From: Silvimonas sp. JCM 19000
GTDB taxonomy: Bacteria > Pseudomonadota > Gammaproteobacteria > Burkholderiales > Chitinibacteraceae
Direction of reading: 5' to 3'
Assembly (NCBI GenBank): GCA_001313065.1
Contig: BBFD01000282.1
Coordinates: 1-5,361, forward strand
DNA length: 5,361 nucleotides
Part shown: positions 1 through 5,353 of the stretch, piece by piece
How positions within the stretch are numbered: position 1 is the stretch's first letter
Layout of the letters: every line of letters starts with the position of its first letter
Position numbers and translations under genes: made by a program
The notes under the pieces: generated by a model
Databases searched by the model: none
What the model saw: the letters and a program-made list of their open reading frames with translations, nothing else
What the model was told of the DNA's origin: nothing

Positions 1-65
1 CGGCCGCTGGCGGGGCGCGGGCATTGCTGTTGCAACGCGTGTGGCCGGACGAACACGACCACTGA
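1..65 (+). CDS. C-terminal tail of an unidentified upstream gene (partial)
   Basis: An open frame enters from the left edge and ends at TGA 63-65. The visible codons from base 3 read AAGGARALLLQRVWPDEHDH, an alanine/leucine-rich stretch followed by a charged, His/Asp-rich tail, as at the end of a soluble protein. Codon choice resembles the genes downstream. The fragment is too short to name a family. It is called because the frame is open to the edge and a promoter and operator region follows its stop about 65 bp later. It could also be chance, since a 20-codon open run is not rare at this GC content. Confidence 0.4.
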   Translation, partial: AAGGARALLLQRVWPDEHDH

Positions 66-131
66 AGCCAGCGCATGCCGCGCCCGTCCGACCATCGGGC
101 CGGTGTGACAATCGCAGCATAAAAACAAGCC

Positions 132-147
132 ACGCAAACGTTTGCTT
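132..147. promoter_or_regulatory. LacI/PurR-family operator upstream of the sugar exporter
   Basis: The sequence ACGCAAACGTTTGCTT contains the perfect 12-bp palindrome GCAAACGTTTGC (134-145) with a central CpG. That is the hallmark of operators bound by LacI-family repressors, and it is very close to the E. coli PurR box (ACGCAAACGTTTNCNT). It overlaps or abuts the likely -35 element of the transporter gene, so a bound repressor would block RNA polymerase. Next to a sugar-efflux gene, a sugar-responsive LacI-family regulator is the natural candidate. PurR itself cannot be excluded. The regulator gene is not in the window. Confidence 0.7.
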
Positions 148-174
148 TTACATAAAATACACGGCTGCTGTAAC
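147..174 (+). promoter_or_regulatory. Candidate sigma-70 promoter of the sugar exporter
   Basis: TTTACA (147-152) as -35, a 16-bp spacer, and TGTAAC (169-174) as -10 with an extended TG motif at 166-167 form a plausible promoter. The start would fall near 181-183, about 45 bp before the preferred ATG. An alternative -10, TAAAAT at 153-158, lacks a good -35. The choice is by eye only. Overlap of the LacI-type dyad (134-145) with the upstream edge supports some promoter in this interval. Confidence 0.4.
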
Positions 175-227
175 CAACAAGCCCGACCGCTCGCCCCGCG
201 ATGCCGGCCAAGCGGCTGGACTGTGTG

Positions 228-1418
228 ATGCCTACCCTGACTTTGAGTACCCGCCTGCGCCAACGCCCGGACCTGACTTCGATTGCCTTTCTGGTCGTCG
301 CGTTCTTGACGGGCGTGGCTGCGTCTTTGCAAATTCCCACCCTCAGCCTGTATCTGACGGGTCATGTCGGCGTGCGGCCCATCATGGTCGGCTTGTTCTA
401 TACCGTCAGCGCCGTGGTCGGCATCGGCGTCAGCCAATGGCTGGCGCACCATTCCGACAAAGCAGGGGGCGACCGCCGCCGCTTGATTGTGTTTTGCTGC
501 ATCGCGGGTTTTCTGGGCTGTCTGATTTTTTGCTTTCAGCCGCTCCTACTGGCTGCTGATCACGCTGGCCGTGCTGTTCGGCAGCTTTGGCGGCACCGCC
601 AATCCGCAAGTATTTGCCTATGCGCGCGAGCACGCCGACCACGTCAAACGCGAAGCGGTGATGTTCAATTCCATCATGCGCGCGCAGGTGTCACTGGCCT
701 GGGTGATCGGCCCGCCCTTGTCATTTGCGCTGGCCATCGGTTTTGGTTTTCCCACCATGTATTGCATCTCGCTGTCGTTTGTGGCGTGTGCAGCGCTGGT
801 CTGGCGCGCGCTGCCACTGGTGCCACAACGGCCCCATCACGAAACCGCGCATTTGCCCAAAATCAAATGGTGGAAAGATCCGCAAGTGCGTTTGCTGTTT
901 ATTGGTTCGGTGATGATGTGGACCTGCAACAGCATGTATTTGATCAACATGCCTTTGTATGTGACGCAAGTCCTGCATCTGCCGGAAAAAAAACCGTCGG
1001 CTTGCTGATGGGCACGGCCGCCGGGCTGGAAATTCCGGCGATGCTGGTTGCCGCGTATTACTGCCGCACCTTGGGCAAGCGCGTGATGATGCGGTTTGCC
1101 ACTTTTGCCGGTGTGCTGTTTTACCTGGGCGTGAGCTTTGCCACCAATGAATACGCCATGGTGGCGCTGCAATTGCTCAACGCCATCTTTATTGGCGTGA
1201 TTGCCGGGATCGGCATGCTGTATTTCCAGGATTTGATGCCCGGCCAGATCGGTACCGCCACCACCTTGTTCGCCACCACCACCCGCACCGGCTCGATCAT
1301 TGCCGGAGCCATCGCCGGCACGGTGGCAGAACTGTGGGGCTATCACGCGGTATTTTATGTGGCGCTGTGCAGCGTCAGCGGTGCGCTGTTCTGCGTATAC
1401 CGGCTGAAAGAAGTGTGA
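228..1418 (+). CDS. setA/setB-like: SetA/SetB-type sugar efflux MFS transporter, frameshifted twice
   Basis: This is a 12-helix major facilitator inner-membrane protein of the sugar efflux transporter family. The E. coli relatives export lactose, glucosides and sugar analogues, and SetA helps relieve sugar-phosphate stress. Family landmarks are LQIPTLSLYL and GLFYTVSAVVGIGVS near the N-terminus, GGDRRRLIVFCC after helix 2, VMFNSIMRAQVSLAWVIGPP, MMWTCNSMYLINMPL, MGTAAGLEIPAM, LQLLNAIFIGVIAGIGML, FQDLMPG, and a terminal KEV close to the KDV end of E. coli SetA. Two indels break it. T6 at 526-531 should be T5 (giving LIFAFSRSYWLLIT), and A8 at 985-992 should be A6 or A9. The shifts cancel, so one frame stays open from 201 to 1418 with a nonsense middle. 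The corrected protein is about 395 residues, the family norm. ATG 228 is preferred because a weak GGCTGGA lies 7 bp upstream; ATG 201 has no visible ribosome site and adds nine residues. setA and setB cannot be told apart here. Confidence 0.9.
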   Translation: MPTLTLSTRLRQRPDLTSIAFLVVAFLTGVAASLQIPTLSLYLTGHVGVRPIMVGLFYTVSAVVGIGVSQWLAHHSDKAGGDRRRLIVFCCIAGFLGCLIFCFQPLLLAADHAGRAVRQLWRHRQSASICLCARARRPRQTRSGDVQFHHARAGVTGLGDRPALVICAGHRFWFSHHVLHLAVVCGVCSAGLARAATGATTAPSRNRAFAQNQMVERSASAFAVYWFGDDVDLQQHVFDQHAFVCDASPASAGKKTVGLLMGTAAGLEIPAMLVAAYYCRTLGKRVMMRFATFAGVLFYLGVSFATNEYAMVALQLLNAIFIGVIAGIGMLYFQDLMPGQIGTATTLFATTTRTGSIIAGAIAGTVAELWGYHAVFYVALCSVSGALFCVYRLKEV

Positions 1419-1430
1419 TGGCCGCACCGC

Positions 1431-1900
1431 TTATTTTCTGGGCGACACCCACATGCTGATTTGCGCGCGGAACACCACGGTATTGGAGGCATCCAGCACA
1501 TCCACCGGCACCACCACGGCTTGCGCACCGCGGCCATAGTCAACCTGAGGCCAGATTGCCACGGCGCGCAAGGCGGTCTCGGCCTTGGCCAGATACTCCA
1601 CCGACATGCCTTTGGGTATCCAGCGATGAGTGGTCGGGATGGTCACTTCGGTCATGGTGCCCGCCGCCAGTTCGGCCATATTGCACATGGCAATCGCATG
1701 CACGGTGCCGATATGGTTTTGCACGCTGCGGCGTTTGGCAATACGCACTTCGCACTGGCCCGGCTCCAGCCGTTCAAAGCGCGGTTTGATCGAGCCAAAA
1801 TACGGCGCTTGGCACAGAGCAGCCGGGAAAAGATCCATTTGCCAGCGGGCAAGCCGCTGGTTTTACGCCAGAGCGCCAGCACGGGGGAAATCTGAGGCAC
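1431..1900 (-). CDS. DUF4442 hotdog-fold, PaaI-like thioesterase family protein, one frameshift
   Basis: It resembles the DUF4442 group of hotdog-fold proteins, related to PaaI/YiiD-type acyl-CoA thioesterases and presumably cytosolic. The landmarks run APYFGSIKPRF, CEVRIAKRRSVQNHIGTVHA, MCNMAELAAGTMTE, HRWIPKGMSVEYLAKA, then strands ending VSPRK. The N-H-x-G-x-x-H...AELA arrangement parallels the PaaI active-site loop and helix (Asn, His, acidic residue), so acyl-thioester hydrolysis is inferred; the substrate is unknown. The N-terminal part (ISPVLALWRKTSGLPAGKW, then IFSRLLC) lies in a different frame. One missing G/C around 1806-1813 reconnects it as LLC-A-(Q/K)-APYF. The corrected length is 156 residues. 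An uncorrected call would start at ATG 1838 and lose the N-terminus. GTG 1900 is chosen because AAGGA lies 7 nt upstream. The gene converges on the transporter with a 12-bp gap and no visible terminator, so the 3' ends of the transcripts may overlap. Confidence 0.8.
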
Positions 1901-1907
1901 TTGCACA

Positions 1908-1912
1908 TCCTT
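1908..1912 (-). promoter_or_regulatory. Ribosome binding site deciding the DUF4442 start
   Basis: AAGGA on the minus strand (1912 down to 1908) lies 7 nt before GTG at 1900-1898. It lies only 1 nt before the in-frame GTG at 1906-1904, too close for that codon. An ATG at 1908-1906 overlaps the Shine-Dalgarno itself and is in a third frame. The spacing selects GTG 1900. Confidence 0.55.
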
Positions 1913-1939
1913 GGTTTATCGCCGAATGGCTTGTAGCAT
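1911..1939 (+). promoter_or_regulatory. Weak candidate promoter for the sirtuin gene
   Basis: TTGGTT (1911-1916), a 17-bp spacer and TAGCAT (1934-1939) give a 3/6 and 4/6 match to sigma-70 consensus hexamers. It would place transcription start about 85 bp before the sirtuin ATG. It overlaps the ribosome site of the divergent DUF4442 gene. Support is weak and it could be chance. Confidence 0.22.
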
Positions 1940-1985
1940 CGCATGCGCGGCGGCGTTTTTCCCAATCAGGCAGGCCCCGCAGGCT

Positions 1986-2000
1986 GGCGTTTAAAACGCC
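1986..2000. repeat. 15-bp dyad GGCGTTT-A-AAACGCC before the sirtuin gene
   Basis: This is a perfect 7-bp inverted repeat around one central A, in the intergenic region shared by the divergent DUF4442 and sirtuin genes, 31 bp before the sirtuin ATG. With a 1-nt centre it is better read as a protein-binding operator than as an RNA hairpin. A pyrimidine tract, TTCTTTTCTT (2001-2010), follows. No specific regulator is recognised. Confidence 0.35.
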
Positions 2001-2030
2001 TTCTTTTCTTTGCCGTTGCACGAGCCCGCC

Positions 2031-2783
2031 ATGACGATCACCACACACGAACACCTGTCCGCCCTCGCCCACACCATCCAGCAAGCGCAACACATTGCCG
2101 TGCTCAGCGGCGCAGGCATGAGCACGGAATCGGGCATCCCGGATTTCCGCTCGGCCAATGGGCTGTTTACCCGCGACCGCAGCTTTGCCGATGTGGTGAA
2201 TATCGATTATTTCTACGCCGACCCGGCTGGGTTCTGGGCGGCGTTCAAAGAGATTTTCAAGCTCAAGCTGGCGGGCAACTACGAGCCCAACGGCGGCCAC
2301 CGCTTTCTGGCCGAACTGGAACAAGGCGGCAAACGCGTCAGTGTGCTGACGCAGAATATCGATGGTTTGCACCACAAAGCCGGTAGCTCGGAAGTGCTGG
2401 AACTGCATGGCACGCTGGTTAAAGCCACCTGCCTGCAATGCGGCACGCCGCATGATCTGGACTATCTGCAGCAATACGACGTACCGCAATGCCGCCAGTG
2501 CGATGAGATTCTGAAACCCGATGTGGTGTTGTATGGCGAGGCGGTGCCCTTGGTGGAACCCGCTTTTGAGCTGGCGGTGCAAGCCGATCTGATGTTGGTG
2601 CTGGGTTCGTCGCTGGAAGTAGGCCCGGTTAATCTGATCCCGCGCGAGGCGCGGCGCGCTGGCGTTACCTGCGCCTTGATCAATCTGGAACCCACGCATC
2701 TGGATTATGTGTTTGAGCTGCTGGTGCACGACCGCATTGGGGCTACGTGCGACAAGCTGCGCGCTCTCGGGGCGCTGGATTAG
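2031..2783 (+). CDS. Sir2-family (sirtuin) NAD-dependent protein deacetylase
   Basis: It removes acetyl groups from protein lysines using NAD+, giving nicotinamide and O-acetyl-ADP-ribose, in the cytosol. All sirtuin signatures are present in the 250-residue protein: the NAD loop GAGMSTESGIPDFRS (27-41), TQNIDGLHHKAGS (107-119) with catalytic His126 in LELHG, four zinc cysteines as CLQC (134-137) and CRQC (154-157), KPDVVLYGE (162-170), GSSLEVGPVN (192-201) and NLEPT (218-222). The PDFR motif, without the Ala/Tyr/Arg acyl-pocket pattern of CobB/SIRT5, argues for a deacetylase rather than a dedicated desuccinylase. ATG 2031 is chosen: GAG in GCACGAGCC lies 7 nt upstream, and the sirtuin fold begins about 20 residues in. 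An in-frame TTG at 2010 would add seven residues with no ribosome site. This is the only full-length gene in the window with an unbroken frame. It is divergent from the DUF4442 gene and ends at the bidirectional terminator. Confidence 0.96.
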   Translation: MTITTHEHLSALAHTIQQAQHIAVLSGAGMSTESGIPDFRSANGLFTRDRSFADVVNIDYFYADPAGFWAAFKEIFKLKLAGNYEPNGGHRFLAELEQGGKRVSVLTQNIDGLHHKAGSSEVLELHGTLVKATCLQCGTPHDLDYLQQYDVPQCRQCDEILKPDVVLYGEAVPLVEPAFELAVQADLMLVLGSSLEVGPVNLIPREARRAGVTCALINLEPTHLDYVFELLVHDRIGATCDKLRALGALD

Positions 2784-2876
2784 CGATAAAGAAACGCTTC
2801 GTTGGGTGGGTTATGAGCCGCCCGTCAACGCCAGTGACGAGACCTGACAATTTGGGTTCTTCTTCGTGGCTTCGAG

Positions 2877-2896
2877 GGGTGGGTCTTGACCCACCC
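2877..2896. repeat. Perfect 9-bp inverted repeat (REP-like dyad)
   Basis: GGGTGGGTC (2877-2885) and GACCCACCC (2888-2896) are exact inverse complements separated by TT. A related but imperfect dyad lies about 75 bp upstream at 2800-2827: GGGTGG against CCGCCC with one G-T pair, plus flanking CGTT/AACG. Two GGGTGGGT-type dyads in one convergent intergenic region, unneeded for the separate terminator downstream, look like a dispersed intergenic repeat. No second genomic copy can be seen from here. Confidence 0.5.
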
Positions 2897-2928
2897 TATG
2901 CGTGGCCCCTTCCCGGCCCTTTCAAAGC

Positions 2929-2961
2929 AAAATGGCACGCCATGTGGCGTGCCATTTTTTT
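2929..2961. terminator. Bidirectional rho-independent terminator
   Basis: A 13-bp stem pairs AAAATGGCACGCC (2929-2941) with GGCGTGCCATTTT (2946-2958) around the tetraloop ATGT. T7 follows on the plus strand (2955-2961), ending the sirtuin transcript. On the minus strand the A4 run at 2929-2932 plus the neighbouring AAA gives TTTTGCTTT, usable for the FtsH-like transcript. It sits between two convergent genes, exactly where a shared terminator is expected. Confidence 0.9.
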
Positions 2962-2970
2962 GTTGCTAGT

Positions 2971-2991
2971 GCGGCGTGACTGTCACGCTGC
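2971..2991. repeat. Dyad just past the FtsH-like stop codon
   Basis: GCGTGAC (2974-2980) and GTCACGC (2982-2988) form a perfect dyad around one T. It extends to 10 bp as GCGGCGTGAC/GTCACGCTGC with one G-T pair on the plus strand. It starts 3 bp beyond the FtsH-like stop (2995-2997, minus strand). It may stabilise the mRNA 3' end or bind a protein. The 1-nt centre makes a tight RNA hairpin unlikely without opening inner pairs. Confidence 0.4.
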
Positions 2992-2994
2992 TCA

Positions 2995-4829
2995 TCAAGC
3001 GGCTTGCAGTTCTATCCCGGCATCGACTTCTTCCACTGCGCGGATTACCACATCGCCTGCGATGGTTTCGTGTTCCAGCAATTCACGCGTCACCGCTTTC
3101 AGCGCCGCCGAGTAATGCAGCAGCAGCGCCTCGGTTTCGCCATGCAGACGCTCAAGCAAATCATTGGCCTCATCCAGCGCACGATCACTATTGAACGGCA
3201 GACGCATTTCGCCCACGGCTTCGTAGTTCAGCAAGCGGCCGGTATCGCCCAGGCCCAGCGTTGCCACCATGGTCAGCGCCAGTTTGCTGGCTTCTTTCAG
3301 ATCAGACGATGCGCCGCTCGATGCCTCGTGTGCCAGCAACAACTCGGCACAACGCCCACCCAGCAACATCTTGATGCGGTTTTCCAGCTCGCTGCGACGA
3401 TGCAGATGCTTGTCTTGCTCCGGCGTCACCAGGGTAATACCAGCGCCGGGCCACGCGGCAGGATGGTTACTTTTTTTCCAGGCGGCCGGTGTTCAGCACC
3501 TTGGCCAGGATGGCGTGACCGGCTTCGTGCACGGCAATGCGTTCGCGCTCGTCCGGCGTCATCGCGTCGCCACCACCGGTGTCTTCACCGATGCGGCACA
3601 CTTCCAGCGCTTCCATCATGTGTTCTTGCTCAACCGAATGCTTGTTGGCGCGAGCCGCCACCAAGGCGCTGTGGTTGACGATGTAGGCAATCGCAGCGGG
3701 CGTCAGGCCGGTGGTCAGGCGCGCCATCTGGGCAAAGTCGAGTTCCGGCGCGGCTTTGATCTTTTTTCGAATACAGATCGAACAGCGCTTCACGGTCTTT
3801 CAGATCGGGCAAACGCACTTGAATCTTGCGGTCAAAACGGCCTTCGCGACGCAGCGCTTCGTCCACGTGATCGGCAAAGTTGGTCGCGCCAATCACAATC
3901 ACGCCGCTGTTGTTAGCAAAGCCATCCATTTCGGCAAGGATTGCGTTGATGATGCGGTTGGCTTCGGCTTCCACCGCGCACCATGGGCGGTTGAGGTGCG
4001 TTTGCCGATACCGTCGATTTCATCGATAAACAACACGCACGGGGCATTCTTGCGCGCTTTGCGGAACAGCGACTTAACCCGCTGCACGCCCACGCCGTAG
4101 AACATGGCGGTGAAATCGCTGCCCGTGGTGGCGATAAAGTTAACGCCGCACTCCCCTGCCACCGCTTGCGCCAGCCGGGTTTTACCGGTGCCGGGCGCGC
4201 CGGACAACAAGATGCCTTTGGGCGGACGTGCGCCGATTTCAGCAAACGAATCCGGATCTTTCAGATAAGAGATCACATCGTTAAAGGCGGCCTTGGCTTC
4301 GCCTGCACCGATCACATCAGCAAACGTCACGTCGGTCTTCTTGCCCAGCAGCTTGAAGCCGCCCTGGAACTGGCGATAAATCGCCACGCCCATAAAGGCA
4401 AAGATGCCCAGCGCCGCCAGATCGCTCCACTGGAAGTTCCAGAAGGTGGATTTTTTCCAGCGACATCATCGGAAAGGTTGCGTCCTTACCATAGGCATCG
4501 AGCACCACCGGGGTAAAGCGCCCGGCTTTGTCGGCCACATAGTAATGATCGCCACCTTGGGTGCTGACCAGGATACCGGCGGCAGTGACGCCTGCGGCAG
4601 TAATCTGGTGTGCATTCATATCGTTGAGCAGCGTCGATACGTCGCGTTCATTGGCCGTCCACGTGGCCGGCTCTTCGCGCATTTGCGCAAACGCGGCGGA
4701 CTGGCCGGTGGTGCTGACCGACGTGCCTTTCCACGGCGCCGCGACCAGAGCAAAGATCACGGCGGCGCCGATAACGACTGCGGCCAGGATCAGCTTCCAT
4801 TGTTCCTTCAGACTTTCCAGACTTTCCAT
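2995..4829 (-). CDS. FtsH-like membrane AAA+ zinc metalloprotease, five frameshifts
   Basis: This is an ATP-driven, membrane-anchored protease of the FtsH family, which extracts and degrades membrane and regulatory proteins as a hexamer. The reconstructed chain is about 610 residues (E. coli FtsH has 644). It has a TM helix at 12-31, a periplasmic domain to ~128, a second TM at ~134-152, Walker A GAPGTGKT (210-217), pore segment MFYGVG (242-247), Walker B VLFIDEID (265-272), sensor GATN (314-317), GRFDR arginine fingers (330-334), zinc HEAGH (434-438), and the third-ligand Asp509 in SSDLKEAS. Frame repairs are needed at A/T runs 4451-4456, 3762-3767 and 3471-3477 and near CC pairs 3974-3975 and 3440-3441. 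Each repair restores family sequence, for example EKVTILPRG-x-ALGITL across the last two. GAGGG lies 5 nt before ATG 4829. Oddities are FYG in place of the usual FVG pore, and TPAAI where most FtsH have SGADL. It stands alone, not beside rlmE/folP as housekeeping ftsH usually is, so it is probably a paralogue. Confidence 0.88.
4811..4828 (-). repeat. 9-bp tandem duplication inside the start of the FtsH-like gene
   Basis: GACTTTCCA occurs twice in direct succession (4811-4819, 4820-4828). On the coding strand this makes the protein begin M-ESL-ESL-K. It is a small in-frame duplication in the cytosolic tip before the first membrane helix and should be functionally neutral. Confidence 0.85.
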
Positions 4830-4834
4830 GTTTA

Positions 4835-4839
4835 CCCTC
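4835..4839 (-). promoter_or_regulatory. Ribosome binding site of the FtsH-like gene
   Basis: GAGGG on the minus strand (4839 down to 4835) lies 5 nt before ATG 4829-4827. It fixes this start, which also places the first membrane helix at the expected distance from the N-terminus. Confidence 0.75.
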
Positions 4840-5161
4840 GTGGATCAGGCATATGTCGATGCCGTTTCGCCTACACCATGCCTCAGATTTTTTCTGACGT
4901 CGTAGTGGTTCCCGGCCAAATGTACGTTTTACCGATGGGCGGAACCAGAAACGCTTTAACTTCAAGGGCATGTAACTTTGGTGATGTCTTGCATGAGCGG
5001 AAAACAGCTAGTCCATAACAAGCCCGGAAAGCCATTTTGCGCGTGAGGTTATCGGTTGTGGGAAAGCGCTGACAGTGTTTTGCTTACGCCACACCCAGAT
5101 AAGTGCTGATACGCAATGTATGCCTTTGCTGCGGGTGTGGGAACCCGGTGGTCTACTAGGC

Positions 5162-5201
5162 GGGGCGTGGGGGGCGGTTGGGTATGGGCGGTGGGGAAGG
5201 G
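5162..5201 (+). other. G-run cluster, potential G-quadruplex
   Basis: Six runs of three or more G lie within 40 bases: 5162-5165, 5169-5174, 5180-5182, 5186-5188, 5193-5196 and 5199-5201, with loops of 3, 5, 3, 4 and 2 nt. A seventh run is at 5210-5213. This satisfies the usual intramolecular G-quadruplex pattern several times over. The G strand is the plus strand, the template strand for the leftward FtsH-like gene if its transcript begins this far upstream. Confidence 0.65.
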
Positions 5202-5210
5202 ATCGCTGTG

Positions 5211-5231
5211 GGGTGCGCAGTGTGGGTGCGC
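5211..5231 (+). repeat. Short direct repeat GGGTGCGC with internal dyad
   Basis: GGGTGCGC occurs at 5211-5218 and 5224-5231 (13-bp period). GCGCA (5215-5219) can also pair with TGCGC (5227-5231). It continues the G-rich tract toward the T8 run at 5258-5265. A terminator reading right was considered, but no strong stem immediately precedes the T run. Confidence 0.35.
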
Positions 5232-5266
5232 CTGATGCTTGCGGGTGCTTGGCTAGCTTTTTTTTA

Positions 5267-5353
5267 ACCGCTTGAGCCTGCGGCGTATGTTTTGATGTTC
5301 AGCTTGCGCTGAACAAACCTTTTACCGCTTGAGCCTGCGGCGCATGTTTTGAT
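5267..5353. repeat. Two 30-bp direct repeats flanking a hairpin (intergenic repeat cluster)
   Basis: The 30-bp unit at 5267-5296 recurs at 5324-5353 with one mismatch (T5286 versus C5343), a period of 57 bp. Each unit begins ACCGCTTGAGCCTGCGGCG and holds a CCGC/GCGG dyad around TTGAGCCT. The 27-bp gap contains the perfect hairpin GTTCAGC-TTGC-GCTGAAC (5297-5314). Three stem-loops in a row, with tract TTTT or T8 before each unit, suggest a REP/BIME-like intergenic element that may continue beyond the window. A tandem regulatory repeat is the alternative. Confidence 0.7.

Noticed and set aside
537..541. Extra C at 540-541 as the first transporter frameshift
   Set aside because: Removing a T from the 526-531 run instead gives FAFSRSYWLLIT, closer to the E. 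coli FAFNRHYLTLIT, so the T run is the better site.
41..559. 172-codon plus-strand frame across the operator and the transporter start
   Set aside because: It runs through the promoter region and is the wrong frame of the transporter, with a composition unlike a real protein.
1863..2729. 288-codon minus-strand open frame opposite the sirtuin gene
   Set aside because: It is antisense to an intact sirtuin with all catalytic motifs. Its Gln/His-rich product is typical of a shadow frame in GC-rich coding DNA.
2747..3115. 122-codon frame across the sirtuin end, dyads and terminator
   Set aside because: It reads through a strong terminator and the inverted repeats. Such frames are common spurious calls over intergenic repeats.
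3004..3678. 224-codon plus-strand frame opposite the FtsH-like gene
   Set aside because: It is a shadow of the protease coding strand, with no family features and no ribosome site.
3762..3767. Programmed -1 ribosomal frameshift at A AAA AAG
   Set aside because: The heptamer is not in the register required in the incoming frame, and the repair needs a skipped base, not a re-read one. Five breaks in one gene argue against programming.
5075..5275. 66-codon small ORF
   Set aside because: It has a Gly/Trp/Cys-rich composition imposed by the G-rich tract and no credible ribosome site.
5267..5353. CRISPR array (30-bp repeats with a 27-bp spacer)
   Set aside because: Only two copies are visible, they differ by one base, and the 'spacer' is largely a self-complementary hairpin. 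No cas gene is nearby.
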